In this document: positions 46,671 through 60,083 of the stretch, one piece after another
How positions within the stretch are numbered: the first letter of the stretch is position 1
How the letters are laid out: every line of letters begins with the position of its first letter
Assembly: GCA_027257055.1 (NCBI GenBank)
Contig: JAPVLO010000073.1
Coordinates: 4,888,501-4,952,500 of the forward strand
Reading direction: 5' to 3'
From: Cephalopachus bancanus
Lineage: Eukaryota; Chordata; Mammalia; Primates; Tarsiidae
DNA: 64,000 nucleotides
Program-made: the position numbers and the translations under genes
The notes under the pieces: model-generated
What the model saw: only the letters and a program-made list of their open reading frames with translations
What the model was told of the DNA's origin: nothing
The model's database searches: none

Positions 46671-49600
46671 CAAGAGAGTCAGCTTGTCCTTCAAAGCTTT
46701 GAAACGACTTCTTTATAGCTAAAAAAAAAAAAAAATCCTAAATGGGATCCTCTTCCAATAGAAGAATGTTCCAAGTACATAAAAAATCTGTTATTTGGTG
46801 TAGCCACCTTTATCAATGATCTTATCTAGATTTTCTGGATCACTAGTTGCCAGGACTTGCTCCTTCACCTTGCAATTTTATGTTATGGAAGTGGTTTTTT
46901 TCCTTAAGCTTCATGAACCAATCTCTCCTAGTTTTCAACTTTTTCCTCCGCAGCTTCCTCACCTCTCTCAGCCTTCACATACTTGAAGAGTTAGGGGCTT
47001 GCTCTGGATTAGGCTTTGTCTTAAGGGAATGTTGTGGCTGTTTTGATCTTCTATCCAAACCTTAAACCTTCATCCATGTCTACAATAAGGTTGTTCCACT
47101 TTCTTATTATTTGAATGTTCACTGGAGTAGCACATCTAATATCCTTCAAGAACTCTTCCTTTGGATTCACAGCTCTGGTAACTGTTTGGCAAGAAAGGCC
47201 TAGATTTTGGCCCATCTTGGCTTCTGACGTGCCTTCCTCATTAAGCTGATTTCTAACTTTTGATTGAAAATGAAAGACATGTGACCCTTCCTTTCACTTA
47301 GAGGCCACTGTGGGGCTATTAACTGGTTAAATTTCAATATCGTTTATAGGGAATAGAAAGGTGCAAGGAGGAGGTGCATGGTAATGGCCAGTGGGTAGAG
47401 CAGTCAGAACACACACATTTACCAATTAAGATTGTCACCATGTACGGGTACCCCCAAACCATTACACTAGTCACATCAAGAATGACTGATCACAGATCAC
47501 CATAACAGATCTAACAATAATGAAAAAGTTTGAAATATCGCTAGAATGTCAAAACGTGACACAGAGACACAAAGTAAACACATTCTGTTGGAAAAATGAC
47601 ACCAATAGGCTTGCTTGACTCAAGGTTGCCACAAGGCTTACATTTGTAAAACCAAACAAACACCACAAAAAAAAACTTTATCTGTAAAGTGCAATCAAGT
47701 GAAGCACAATAAAACACAGGTCAGTATGCTGTGATTGGAATCATACAGTCTGTAGCCTTTTCCTAAGGCTTCACTCACTTAGTAGTATGCATTTAAGGTT
47801 TTTCCATGTCTTTTTGTGAATTGATAGCTCATTTCTTTTTATTATTGAACAATATTCCACCGTCTGGATATATCATAGTTTGCTTATTCAGTAGCCTTCT
47901 AAATAATATTTCAGTTGCTTAACTGAGTTAACCTAGTTAAAGTTGCTATAAAAATTCTTGTAGACTTAAATTTTTAACTCATTTAGAGTTCAACTAATTT
48001 CATACTTTGGAATGTCACTGCTGGCTCACATTTTAAGACTACGTTCAGCTTAATAAAACTGTCTTTCAAAGTGGCTATATGATTTTGCATTCCATCAGCA
48101 ATGAATGAGATTCCCATTTCTCTACATCCTCACTATCATTTGCTGTTATCAGCATTTTAGATTTTAGAACTACTCATAGGTTTGTATTGGCCCCTTGTTG
48201 TTTTAATTTGCAATTATTTAATGACATACAATATAGAGCATCTTTTCATATGCCTGTGTATCCTTTTTATATCTTCTTTGGCTAGGTGTATGTTTAGAGC
48301 TCTTGCCTATTTTTAAATTGGGTTATCAGTTTATTGTGTTGAGTTTTAAGAGTTCTTTGAATATTTTGAATGCAAGTGTTTTCTCAAATGTGTTTTGCAA
48401 ATATTTTCTCCCAAATGGTGGCTTGTCTTTTCATTTTCTCAATAGTAGCTTTCTCAAAGCAGAAGTTTTTCCATTATTAATGAAGTCTAATTTATCAACT
48501 TTTTATTTCATGAATAGTGTGTTTTTGGTGTTGTATCTAAAACGTCATCACCAAACCGAAGGTTACTTACATTTTAAATATGAACATCTCATAAGTTTTA
48601 TAGTTATGTGTCATAGTTAGCTCTATGATCCATTTTGAGGTCACTTTTGTGAAAGGTGTAAGGTCTGTGTCTGGATTCATTTTTTTTCCACATAGATGTC
48701 AAGTTGTTCCATTCTATTTGTTGAAAAGAATGTCATTTTACAAGTGAATTGCCTTTGCTCCTTTCTCAAAGGTAAGTTGATCATACTTGTGTGGGTCTAT
48801 TTCTGAGATCTTTGTTTTGTTTCAACGGCCTATTGTCTTTCAACAATACCACATTGTCTTGATTATAGTAACTTTACACTAAGTCTGCAGTTGAGGAGTA
48901 TCAGTCCTCCGATTTTATTTTTCTTCCTCAATATTGGGTTGGCTAACTGGGTCTTCTGCCATTCCATACAAACTTAAGAATCAATTTGCCAAGATCCACA
49001 AAATAATTTGCTGGGATTTTTTACTGAGATTATGTTGAATCTATATATAAACTTAGGAAGAACCAAAATCTTAACAACATCAAGTCCATCTATAGACAAG
49101 GACTTTCTCTCCATTTATTTAGATCTTCTTTGATTTCCTTTCATCAGAGTTTTATTGTTTTCCTAGTATTTACCTTGTACATAATTTGTTAAACTTATAT
49201 CTAAGTATTTTTTCTTTCTGGTGATAATATAAATTGTATTTTGTTATCAATTTCAGGTCCTAGTTGTTCTTTGGTGGTACATGAGAAAACAACTGACATT
49301 TGTGTATTAATCTTGGACTAACAGTAATCACTCATTAGCTTCATGAGTTTATGTTATTGTTGATCTCTAGGATTTTCTACATAGACAATAATGCCATCTG
49401 CAAACAGGCAGTTTTATTTTTTCCCACCCAATCTGAATGTCTTTTATTTCCTTTTCTTGTCTTCTTGCCTTAGCTAGGACTTCCAGGACAATGTTGAATA
49501 GGAAGAAGGGTGAAAGGGATCATTCTTACCTTGTTCCTGGTCTTAGCAAAAAAATATTTAGTTTCTCATCAATGGTTTTTCTGAAAGCAAGTCTCCATGT

Positions 49601-52600
49601 TTTTTGTTGTTGCTGTTGTTGTTCACCAGCTAGGTTCCCAACATATTGGAAGCTCCTAGAACCTTAATTTACCAACCACCTATAATTAAACCATTATCCC
49701 AATTTTATAATAATTTGTTATAATCCAAAACACTATAATCTAATTTTAGAACATCATATAAAATAAAATATACACAATAATTCTTTTGGGCATAGCTTTT
49801 GTAAATTCAACATTATATTTCTGAGATTCAACCACATTATTGTGCTACACTTTGTTCACTTTCATTACTTTAGGATCGAGGATCAGCAAAACTTTTCTGT
49901 GAATGACATTATTTTCCAAACCTTCATCAGCCTCATACCAGTGATTGGGGGTTCACTCCTGGCCTACCAAAATTTAAATAGTTTTTTAAAGTTTCTTCAC
50001 ATTTTTCAATAAGAAAAATTAAAGTTTTAAATGAAGAACAATTGTTTCATGTCAGTGAAAGGAATGATGATGTTTGTAGTCTTTCTCCAAGATGTCTCTA
50101 ATCTAGTTCAATGATATAAAAAATTTTTTGAATTGAACATCTAAGTCTAAAACCAAAAAGGTTTCTTTTTGTACGCATAATTTTTGCTAAATTCATAGTT
50201 TGTATGAACTTACAGATTCTCAAAAATGATCACAGTGTTTTGAGGCTTTATCAGAATGTTCCAGATAATAAATGTGAACCTAGAAATTTTGGAGACTTCT
50301 CACTGTAGACTATTTTGACAGCTTTGTCAGATGTTATATCAATAAAAATAAGACATTAAAAACCTGTAAAGATACCTGAGTCAATTTTGGAGATAATTGG
50401 GGTATGTATGATTTGGTTGTTTCAAGTTTAATAAGCAGAATATTCTACTGTAAAATTGGATTTTCAAAAATCAAAACAACACTCATTCAGTTCTTTTACT
50501 GAGGAATAATAAATATCAGTTATTAAGCAAAAGTCTAATTTCTGAATGTTAAGTATAACATAAAGCAGATACCTTATCAAAAATACGATACACAAGGTAA
50601 ATTTCCAGATAAAAATCATGACAAAGAACAGGAAATTCCTCCACAAATAACTTTTCTAAGACAGACTTTGGCTTCAGTTATCCTTCTATCTACTAATTTC
50701 TGAGTAGCAACTGAATTCTGTATTTCTATATAATCATTAACACGCATCTTTTAAGTTTTTCCTAACAGGTAGGGATTCAGTCTTTCTGGTACCACTAAGC
50801 TGACAAAATTGATGTATTTGTATAGTAGATTATGAATACAAATTCAGTCCAATTCAGTTTCACTATGCAAAGTGAATAAAGGACTTAATGTCTCTCTTAC
50901 CAGGTGGTGAATTTCAACTGACATATTAAGATAGCCTTATTCTCAGATATGAAGAAAGAGAAAAGAGAAAAAACCAAAATCTCTTAAAGTAAAAAGAGAT
51001 TGTGATGGTACACTTGCATATATTAAATACAAGGAAATTATCTTCCTTTCATCAGAATACTCTCAAAATTTTTAACAGATCTCCACCAGAAAATACAATT
51101 AAAATTAATCCACTTGGCATTAAATATTTTCGTTGTAGGGCATTACCTTATGCTATAAGTTAGTAAATGTTAGCACAAATTTAAATTTACAAGTAACCAA
51201 CCAAAACACCTGCATATTTTGTAGAGAACAAAAATCCAAACAATATTATCGCATTATTTACTACTAAAACCTGAATAAAAACAAAAACTGGCGGATGAAA
51301 TATATAGAATATAGATGACTTACATTTGGAGGGTTAGACTTTAATTCTCTCTCTGATTGAGGAGTCCTATTCTCTGTGCTTACAATGCTCCTTTCTCCAG
51401 GGTATACTTCTACTTCCAGAATAGGTCAGGACAAAGCTTCAACAGACTTCTATTATTTGTTTGATCTGGGGGGAAATTATACTTTTAATCAATTATTACA
51501 AAATATATCAAACTGCTTTTTCTTACTGGGTGGGAGCTTTCCCTTATTTTCTATTGGATCTGATGTGAGCAGAAATATAGGAATGGCCTTGTTAAACATT
51601 ATAATAAATAAATCTAGAATTTAAATTAACACCACTAAAAGAAACCCACATCTATCTTCTTTTTCATTTTTATGGCTAAGCAGCATAGCAAGAGAAAATT
51701 AATATTCAAAATCCAAATGACTACAAAAGCCTACTCAAATGTATTTTTAAAAGACTTTAACATAATTTTGCAAATCCATGAGTTTGAATGGACTGGCAGA
51801 GACGATTAGGTATCAAATATTTTTATTCATTCATTTTAATGTCTTAGGGCTAAAGAATTACAGGATAATTAGAAAAGTGTAAAGGAAAATCCATTTTTAA
51901 AATTTTAATGGAATAATAAAAAAGTGATTTTAAGAGCATGAGATATACCAGAAACAGAGAGCGCAGCGTTTGTAAGACAGCAAGAAATCTGGAATGAGAA
52001 TTTTTTTAATGGTACAAAGATTGGGAAACTTCTATTCAAGCAAGGCATTTTGGGTAAATTAGAGTATGTAACATGGGTATGTCCTAAATCTGGATTCATC
52101 TTTATTCTCTAACAAATCTATAAGATGTAAAAATGCAACATATGCCACACATTCTACCTTTTTTTAAAGAGAACATGGAAATATGATAAGCATCTGACCT
52201 TTGGTGGTATAAACATTCATAAGTTTAAGAGAATTATTTCTATTAAACAATTCTTTTCAAAATGTAGATTTCTAATAATGAGTATCTTCTGCCTCATTAA
52301 AATAAAATATTAAGGTAAATGCCTTCAACATGTGTGTACCCTGAATCACAGCCCCTTGCCTTATCATAAAATCACTCATATTCCACTAAACAATGAATTG
52401 GAATCTGGGGGAAATATTTAGAGCAAATTTGGACATAAAATATAGATGCTTTGGGAAAATGTGTATGATAGCACTTTAAAGTCAGTTTTTGCTCAAGAAA
52501 CATAACACAATAAACTGGTGGTTTTTATTTTTATTTTTTTAATTGTGGGAAAATAGTAAACAAATGAAGCCAATCAATATCTACATCAGAATAGCAGAAT

Positions 52601-53772
52601 ATAGAAACTAAAACATATATGGGTACAGAATACCTCTTTAAACCATTTATCTGATCACAAATTGATACTTGTGTGATCTCTTTCTGTTTTAACCAATTTA
52701 AGTGATATTTATAATCATTGACTGTCATAACTCAAAATTATTTCAAGGTGGAACAAAAGCACAAATTTGACTACCAAAGATTAAAACGATTGAGGGAGAA
52801 AATTCATTCAAGACTAGATTTTAGAACTAGAGTAGGTATTTTCTAAAGAGTCAACTAATCTTTGCCTAATTTAAAGTCTTACCACTGAAACTTATCAACA
52901 GGCACTTTTTACATGAATATTTCCATATGACTGTTCAAGCACAAGTAGTTCATATTTAGTTCTAGAATACAGAAATGATTTTGCATATTTTGGGTCAGTG
53001 CAGATCATGGTATGTTCCTTTAGGGAAACCTTTTGAACGGACAAAGGATAAATGATTGACATCAGTAACAAACACTTTCTGTTGTCCAGAACTGACGTGT
53101 CATTTATAGCAATACCCATGCTAATGAACGCCATCCATATCTATCAGATTTGTCAGAGAAATATGCCAGACTCTTTACAGGATATAGCTTGAATGTGGGT
53201 AAAATTACATTATAGATATAAAGATGCATCCTCTTGTGATAAAGAACTGAATTACACACACACCAAATATACTTTCTATGACAGAGAAAAACTCACTTAT
53301 ATGTACAGTTAACTATAGATTATCTTTTCTCTTGATAAAACTTATTTTAAAAAGGTAAATTCCTTTTTGAAAAATTCCAACACACTATTAATATACTCTT
53401 AACTATAAAAAATATGTGGTCTGTGAAGATTCCAACTGATTAGTATTTTACTATATTATATGCCATTTTTTATGGTTAACTACATTAAAATGTTGTTTGC
53501 AGACTCTCTCAACTACACTGGTAGATTATTAACAAGTACAACTAAGTATTAATTATCTTAATTTATTTCCCCATCGCCTAGGATAGATCTTGGTATACAG
53601 TGTGTACTTTCTTTTTTTAACAAGCAGTTAAGTTTAGCTAAGGTCATCAAAATTATGTGTAGTATATTTGTCAATGAAGCCGCAGATACAAAGAAAGAAT
53701 TACTAACATTGGCAAATAAAATTAGTCATCAGCTAAACCAGTGAAGAACTCATCTTAGTACCTGGTACATTG
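49601..53772. other. Repeat-poor region, 4.2 kb
   Basis: A weak old L1 end may lie at 49700-49870 ('tatatttctgagattcaacc'). Beyond that I recognise no interspersed repeat up to 53.77 kb, the longest such stretch in the window. Frames of 60-82 codons (for example 51376-51624 and 52895-53134) show no family resemblance, and no splice-pair or CpG-rich promoter stands out. Confidence 0.45.
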
Positions 53773-54731
<959 letters not shown>

Positions 54732-54913
54732 AATGGCTAGCACTAAATAAAGGTAAACTATAATTCCGGTGACCATTAATCCTGGATTGCCTGGGACAAG
54801 TGTGGCTCATATCTACTGGAAATTAATAGCTATCCCTTTCTCTCTCAAAAGTGCCCCAATTTGAATAGTAACTTTAAATATTCATCCATATGAATCACTG
54901 CAGCACTAAAAAA

Positions 54914-55610
54914 ATGACAGAGCAAGAGAAAGGAAAATCCCTTGGTTCTAGAAAGTATCCTGAAAAAGAGGAAGGCTTATGACGCCCTCAAAGCCCCCAG
55001 GTAAAGCAGGAGCTTTTGGCAAAGGAGAAGCAGAAGCAAGGAAAAGGGCTCAGGTATAAGAAATTATAATCCTTCCTACATGACTTCTGGCAGCAGAAAC
55101 ACAGCAGTGTACATACCTGACGACTAGAAGTGAAACTTTATGACTTGGAATTAGGTAAACCTCCCTCGGCCTTTGTTGTACACATCCAAAGGATTAATGG
55201 GGTGAGCTCACTGGTGCAGAAGACCATTGCAAGAATTCACAGTTTTGTCTTTGTCAATGCTGCGTATTATGGAAACTTATGTGACCTGGGTATTTCCAAA
55301 TCTGAGGTCTGTTGCAGTAGTCATCTTGAAACATGAACAAGGTAAGGCCAAGAATAAGAACATCCTTCTGACAGACAACAAAGTGAATGAGGAGCATCTG
55401 GGAGGTTTTGGTGTCATTTGCTTGGAAGACCTCATTCATAAAATTACCTGCCTAGGGAAGAATTTCTAGGAGTGCGCATGGTTCTTGCACCCATTCCAAC
55501 TCTTTGTAGCCCATCATGCTACTAACAATAGAGTGGGCTTCCTCAAGAAGATGGGCTCCCCTGGCTATTGGGGTGAATGCATCAATCAACTGATCCTCCA
55601 GCTGAACTAG
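54914..55610 (+). pseudogene. RPL7L1P: RPL7L1 processed pseudogene
   Basis: The parent, RPL7L1, is a ribosomal protein uL30/L7-like nucleolar factor involved in pre-60S ribosome assembly. Here the copy has no introns. It starts near ATG at 54914 (M-T-E-Q-E-K, compare the parent's A-E-Q-E-Q-R) and reads in pieces to a stop at 55608-55610 after the INQLILQLN end. Recognisable blocks are [20 protein letters not shown] (about 55175-55235), [12 protein letters not shown] (about 55280), [20 protein letters not shown] (about 55365-55425), EDLIHKI, and [16 protein letters not shown] (about 55525-55575). The blocks fall in different frames. There are stops early (about 54975 and 55125), a frameshift plus deletion around 55240-55260 and a stop after KNF at about 55470. 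It cannot make a protein. The best match is RPL7L1 rather than RPL7, because [16 protein letters not shown] is the RPL7L1 version. Identification is from memory of the family and not from a search. Confidence 0.88.
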
Positions 55611-57104
55611 ACCCAGAATATCTGAAAGCACAGTGCATTGGAAGCATGCGCTTTCAGTTTTTGGAATTGTTATTAAGTATCTTCAGAGAGGATTATTTTC
55701 TGCTCTGTCTTCAAAAAAGGGAAAGAGGTGTCAGGGAATAGACAGTGCATTGTATTCATAGCAGGTGCCTCTCATCACGGTTCAGTTACAAGGAAAAAGT
55801 CCAGTGGTTTCTAAGTTGGCTGCCGCAGTCTCTAAAATCAACACATGCCTTGCAGGAAGGAGTCCTGCTTTGTCATATCTTTTATCCTGGGGTTTAATGT
55901 TAGTGAATGAATGACTCAAGCATGTGTATGAGGCTCCTCAAGACCCCTATAGTAGTGGACCAAGCCCAGAGACATATTTGGATATGGGGACTCCTAGTGC
56001 CTTGTTTTGAAGTCTTGAAATATCATTAGGAAGAAGAACACAAAAGCAAGTGCTCTATTGTCTCTGCTGTGAATCCTCGTTCCAACTTTTCAGTGGTGGC
56101 TTTGTATCTGGTGGTTTTTGTATCCTAATTAGCAACTGCATTAACCAAGGATTTGAGAACAAAGGACCCTTTCATGAGACAGACACATATACCCAAAAGT
56201 TTGCTTACAATTTTAGGATGTTCATAGGCCCTTCTCCTCAGTGACCTATGCACCTTATATGAGGAAGTACTGCTCTTACCAGGATTAACCACCCAGCCAC
56301 TGATCTTGCTAGTCTCTGGTTCCACGTCCTGTGAAAGACCAAAGCTTACCAAGACAGATTTTTCTCTTCGTGGTGGCAGATTATGTTGCCCCCGGCATCA
56401 TCTATAACTCTGGAAATGCCCACCACCTTCTCCTGTGGACTTCAAGATGGAATTTTCTGGTTTCTCTGATTATCAGCCCTCTCCTTAAAGCCTAGATTAG
56501 GGAAGAATGAACCATGTCCTGAATTGGCATGGATTAAATTATCATTATTTGGCTTTTTTGGTTCCAGGCAGGCAGTTTAATCGATCTTTCTATTGCATAT
56601 TTGGAACCCCAGAACTATTGTCCTTTGTCCTACCGGTGTTGATGTTGTAGACCAGCAACAGGGCTTCTTGGGAATGTTAACCCTGAAAAAAATGGGTGTG
56701 ACACTGCTAGTGTTTTTCATCAGTGACCATTCCCCAGGTGAGCCTTCCCTCTTCTCCCTTCACTTAGTTTCCTCAGTTTGCCCTCTGAGCAGTTGGTGAG
56801 GATGTGCCAGGTCTAGATTAAACTTGTAAACATGCTTAACCATGGTATTCCCTGATACTTTCAGGTCAGCTTTCAGGATATCTTGGCTCATGGAGTCCTC
56901 GAACACAACTGTGAAAATGAGTTACAACTGTAACAGTGCCTTAAAATGTTTCAGGTTATGAGGTAATTAATTAGGTTGTTTGGCTCCAGAGTTAACTTGC
57001 CAGGAAGAGATGTCATAGATGTTACTCTTATACTGGAAAGCATTGTGAAATCAGATGACTTAAAAATGATGTATCATAAAGTCAAGGAAAAGAAGTTGTC
57101 AGTG
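55611..57104 (+). pseudogene. Possible retrocopied 3' UTR of RPL7L1
   Basis: The 1.5 kb after the pseudogene stop contains no repeat that I recognise, is richer in G+C than the surroundings and contains transcript-like sequence. It could be the long 3' UTR of the same mRNA. I see no clear poly(A) tail or target duplication at the far end, so the true boundary is unknown. Small frames within it (55-76 codons) are not conserved genes as far as I can tell. Confidence 0.4.
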
Positions 57105-57235
57105 TGGAAGCCTAGTGTAAAATCTCAGCTCAGTCACACACTGCATATGGGAGTAGTGTTTTCAGTTTTGTCTGTAAAATGGAGCTGATATCTAGCCTCT
57201 GCTTCACATGGTAGTTAAAAGGATTACTTGTAATT
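57105..57235 (-). mobile_element. MIR SINE, antisense
   Basis: 'tctcagctcagtcacacact', 'ttttgtctgtaaaatggagc' and 'tggtagttaaaaggattact' are the reverse complement of the MIR 3' half (cf. CTGTAAAATGGG). Confidence 0.75.
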
Positions 57236-57330
57236 ACAATTATATATAATAATATAATTGTAATTTACAATTATATATAATAATTTATAATATAATTTAT
57301 AATAATATAAGTTTATATAAATGAAAAGTA
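57233..57330. repeat. AT-rich palindromic and direct repeats
   Basis: A perfect 12-bp inverted repeat, ATTACAATTATA (57233-57244) and TATAATTGTAAT (57253-57264), overlaps a 19-bp direct repeat TACAATTATATATAATAAT (57235-57253 and 57266-57284). More TAATA/TTATA repeats follow. Likely to form hairpins when single-stranded. Confidence 0.93.
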
Positions 57331-57659
57331 TATAAACTTTCCAAATATCATTAATTTATTGTTTGATGATATATTTTACAAACAAATTATTGTTTACATT
57401 TTCTTTTTTTTTTGTTTTCCATAATGTTGCTACCTGACAAAAATCTTTTGTTGGGATTAGACTCAACAAGATTCCATTATTTTAGCATTAATAAATTCAC
57501 AAAGATGGTGCCAGGGCTTGCTAAATTCTCACATCCTTGAAGCTGAACATCTTGCCATCAGGACAAGGATTACCTCCTAGCTGAAAACTTTAAATACCGC
57601 TCCTTAATTCTTAGTTTGCTTAACTTATTTGCTTCATTTGGCTTATTGTTTACGCCTTC
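57331..57659. other. Unassigned intergenic sequence
   Basis: No recognisable repeat or gene. Confidence 0.4.
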
Positions 57660-57990
57660 CTTCTTAAAAGTATCCCTTTGTTTTGCATGACACCCCTCTT
57701 TGTTAATTCCTCTCCTACCTCTCAGACTTCCTTTTCAGTGTCTGCTAGTTCCTATTCTTACATGTACCTCCTCAAATTCAGTTTTTCCAGTATTTCATTC
57801 TGGTTCTCTTTTCTTAATCTGTACTCTATTTCTTGTATCAACCACCACTTGCTGCAAATAATTCCCCAACTTATACATCCAGTCCACGACCTCCCTGACC
57901 TGCAGATTTAAAGTACCTACTGGTTACAAGATCTTTTATCTGGTGCCCCCTCCTCCGATCTTAACTACTTCTAATCGATATTTCACAACA
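57660..57990 (+). mobile_element. Probable L2 fragment
   Basis: C/T-rich strand like L2 ORF sense: 'cctctcctacctctcagact', 'tctgctagttcctattctta', 'ttcttaatctgtactctatt', 'acatccagtccacgacctcc'. The 77-codon frame is a chance frame in this sequence. Confidence 0.6.
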
Positions 57991-58604
57991 CAACCTAAGC
58001 ACTTTTGTTTTCCTTTAATATAACTCTCATAGCATCCTTCCCAGATTAAGAAAGTGACCAACAGTGACGGAGGAAGTAAAGTCCTGCAGAGGAGTCTATG
58101 GAGACAGAAGACAGTGAGGGCAATCCAAATCCACTAGAATAATAGATGGTTTGTTATTGGCCTCTCATTTGTAACTGTTTCACCTAAAAAAAATTGTTGC
58201 ATGTAGTGGTTAGGTTTCAAGGCAACTAGGACCAGAGAGAAAAATATGATAAACATCAAATACATCATGAGGATCACAAAATAAAATACCCAAAGACAAA
58301 AGTATATATATCAGGCTAGGTGCAAGATAAAGGAAAGTTGTACACTACTGTGGTAAAGTTTTTAAAGAGGATTTTTTAAAACTTCCATCAGATTACTGCT
58401 ATTACTGCTTTGTAGAAATTCAGATTTTGTCTTGCTAACTCTGTATTTTCAAGAGAGACTGGAAAATCACGTTGTGTGCCTGAGAGGTATAAGAAAGAGG
58501 GAGAGTGGGAGGTTCATCTTTATAAAGATTTAATAACTAATCGAATATTTTTTAAATGCCAACAGATAATAGTTGCAAGCTGTGTAAGAGACATGGACCA
58601 TCTC
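57991..58604. other. Unassigned intergenic sequence
   Basis: Nothing recognised. The forward frame 58476-58778 begins here but gains most of its length from the Alu. Confidence 0.4.
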
Positions 58605-58896
58605 TTTTTTTTTTTTTTTTTTTTGAGTTGGAGTCTCACTCTGTCACCCAGACTGGAGTGCAGTGGCCACGCCCGGCCACTGAAGCCTCGACCTGCTGAG
58701 CTCCGGCGATCTTTCCACCTCAGCCTTCCAAGTGGCTGGAACTACAGGCGCGTGCTGCCATGCCCGGCTAATTTTTGATTTATTGTAGAGATGAGGTCTT
58801 GCTGCCCAGGCAGGTCTCGAACCCGCGGGCTCAGGCAATCCACTCACCTCAGCCTCCCAAAGCCGCGGGATTACAGGCTGAGCCACCGAGCCCGGC
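58605..58896 (-). mobile_element. Alu, lemur-type, ACTTG-deleted, antisense
   Basis: A 20-nt T-run then GAGTTGGAGTCTCACTCTG, ending at GAGCCCGGC, with the duplication TGGACCATC on both sides. Frames of 100 and 103 codons are Alu translations. Confidence 0.97.
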
Positions 58897-59559
58897 TGGA
58901 CCATCCCATTATTAACATGAGGGCCAAATAGATGGGCTGACCTGTGACCTCCCAACCGTGTACTACATGGTTTCTAAAGGAAAGTCTGGTTTGAGTTCTG
59001 AGCAATCAATTTAAAATCTTTTGTTATAAAACCTCATTTGCGTTTTAAGAAATCGTTACTATTTTCTTGAAGTACCTTCAAGCAGCCTTTATATGCAATT
59101 TTCCAACCTCTCTTTTGCTCAGTAATCTTCTACTGACTCTTAACTATCTTAACTTGAATATTCTGATTCTGATGCTTATTCAAATTAGTAATGGTTGATA
59201 TATCTTCAGAATTCTATTTCAAACTTTCCATTTACTTAAGAACACTAAGTTTTTACAGATATATAACAAAGTATACCAAATGTCTCTATTAAGCATCCTA
59301 AAAACAAGTCTCTCTTCCATCTACCTCTGTAGTGACAGTTTCCCCCCATTACTCCAACAGCAATTTCAAATTCATATCACTCACATTCACAAAGTATCTT
59401 CAAACACCCCTCTCATCACAATCTTTACAGAATATACCCGGCCTAACACGGTTTTCCAAATATATAGTATGTTTTTATACTCTATGTTAGAATGGCATAG
59501 GAGGAGGTACCAGAAACATATTAATGTCTACATGTAATATTTTCAACTTCAAATCATGC
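58897..59559. other. Unassigned intergenic sequence
   Basis: AT-rich; 59330-59460 is C/T-rich and might be an extension of the following L2. No gene. Confidence 0.4.
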
Positions 59560-60010
59560 AAACATTTCCCTGGTGCCTTTTCTCACAAGTGCAGCAGTTA
59601 GAATAGGGCAGGGCTCCTCAATATCTACAAATAAACTCAAACTTATTAGCCTAAAACCTAAGGCCCATCATCCTTTGATCAAATTTGCCTCACCTTTACT
59701 TTCTTCTTCTAGTCTCTACATTCTAGAATCAATTTGCCTTTATCAAGCCTTTAAAGTCTCAATTTGTTCCACTTTAGAAAGTCTCTATCATTTCCAATTC
59801 CATCTGTCCAATCTTACCATACGTTTCCAGATTCAATGTAATTATCATTAACTCCATAAAACACTCCCTCATTCTCTTAGCCAGAAGTAATCAACGCACA
59901 CAGCATTTTCTCTACAGCTCCCTTTTAAAAACTGTCCACTTAATCTACTATGCAATTCATTTGTCCACATTTCTGATGTCTCACATTTAATTTAAAACAA
60001 CTTGGAAATA
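59560..60010 (+). mobile_element. Probable L2 3' fragment
   Basis: C/T-rich strand in the L2 3' layout ('aaggcccatcatcctttgat', 'ccataaaacactccctcatt', 'cagctcccttttaaaaactg'). Strong decay; family call by eye only. Confidence 0.5.
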
Positions 60011-60026
60011 GAGAATATGTCTTTTT

Positions 60027-60028
<2 letters not shown>

Positions 60029-60083
<55 letters not shown>

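Larger units (their letters stand above)
44464..47731 (-). mobile_element. Tigger1 DNA transposon, complete in extent, inactive
   Basis: A pogo/Tc1-mariner-class element. Both ends are recognisable ('caggaacatcttgg' at the left, 'aggtcagtatgctg' at the right, mirror images of the CAGGCATACCTC terminus). Without the three Alus inside (44572-44863, 44932-45214, 46368-46670) it is about 2.39 kb, close to the family length as I recall it. The order on the minus strand is 5' terminal region, transposase 5' part (about 47300-46700), middle, C-terminal part (45847-45422) and 3' terminal region. It sits inside an L1 and cannot be mobile: the reading frame is broken throughout. Confidence 0.92.
44050..49600 (-). 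mobile_element. Old L1 (L1M-type), antisense, split by Tigger1
   Basis: The L1 3' UTR lies at about 44050-44463. The element resumes at 47732 with 'ggaatcatacagtctgtagc' and can be followed back through ORF2 to about 49600: 'caaagtggctatatgatttt', 'catcttttcatatgcctgtg', 'ttgtgtgggtctatttctg', 'aaataatttgctgggatttt', 'gattttctacatagacaata'. The forward frames at 48303-48620 and 49437-49667 are reverse readings of ORF2 and are not genes. Confidence 0.88.

Noticed and set aside
48303..48620. 105-codon forward frame rich in Phe/Leu/Ser, like a membrane protein
   Set aside because: It is the complementary strand of L1 ORF2; A-rich ORF2 always gives hydrophobic frames in reverse.
55227..55469. 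80-codon open frame with clear ribosomal-protein similarity as a real gene
   Set aside because: It is one frame of a broken, intronless RPL7L1 copy with stops and a frameshift on both sides.
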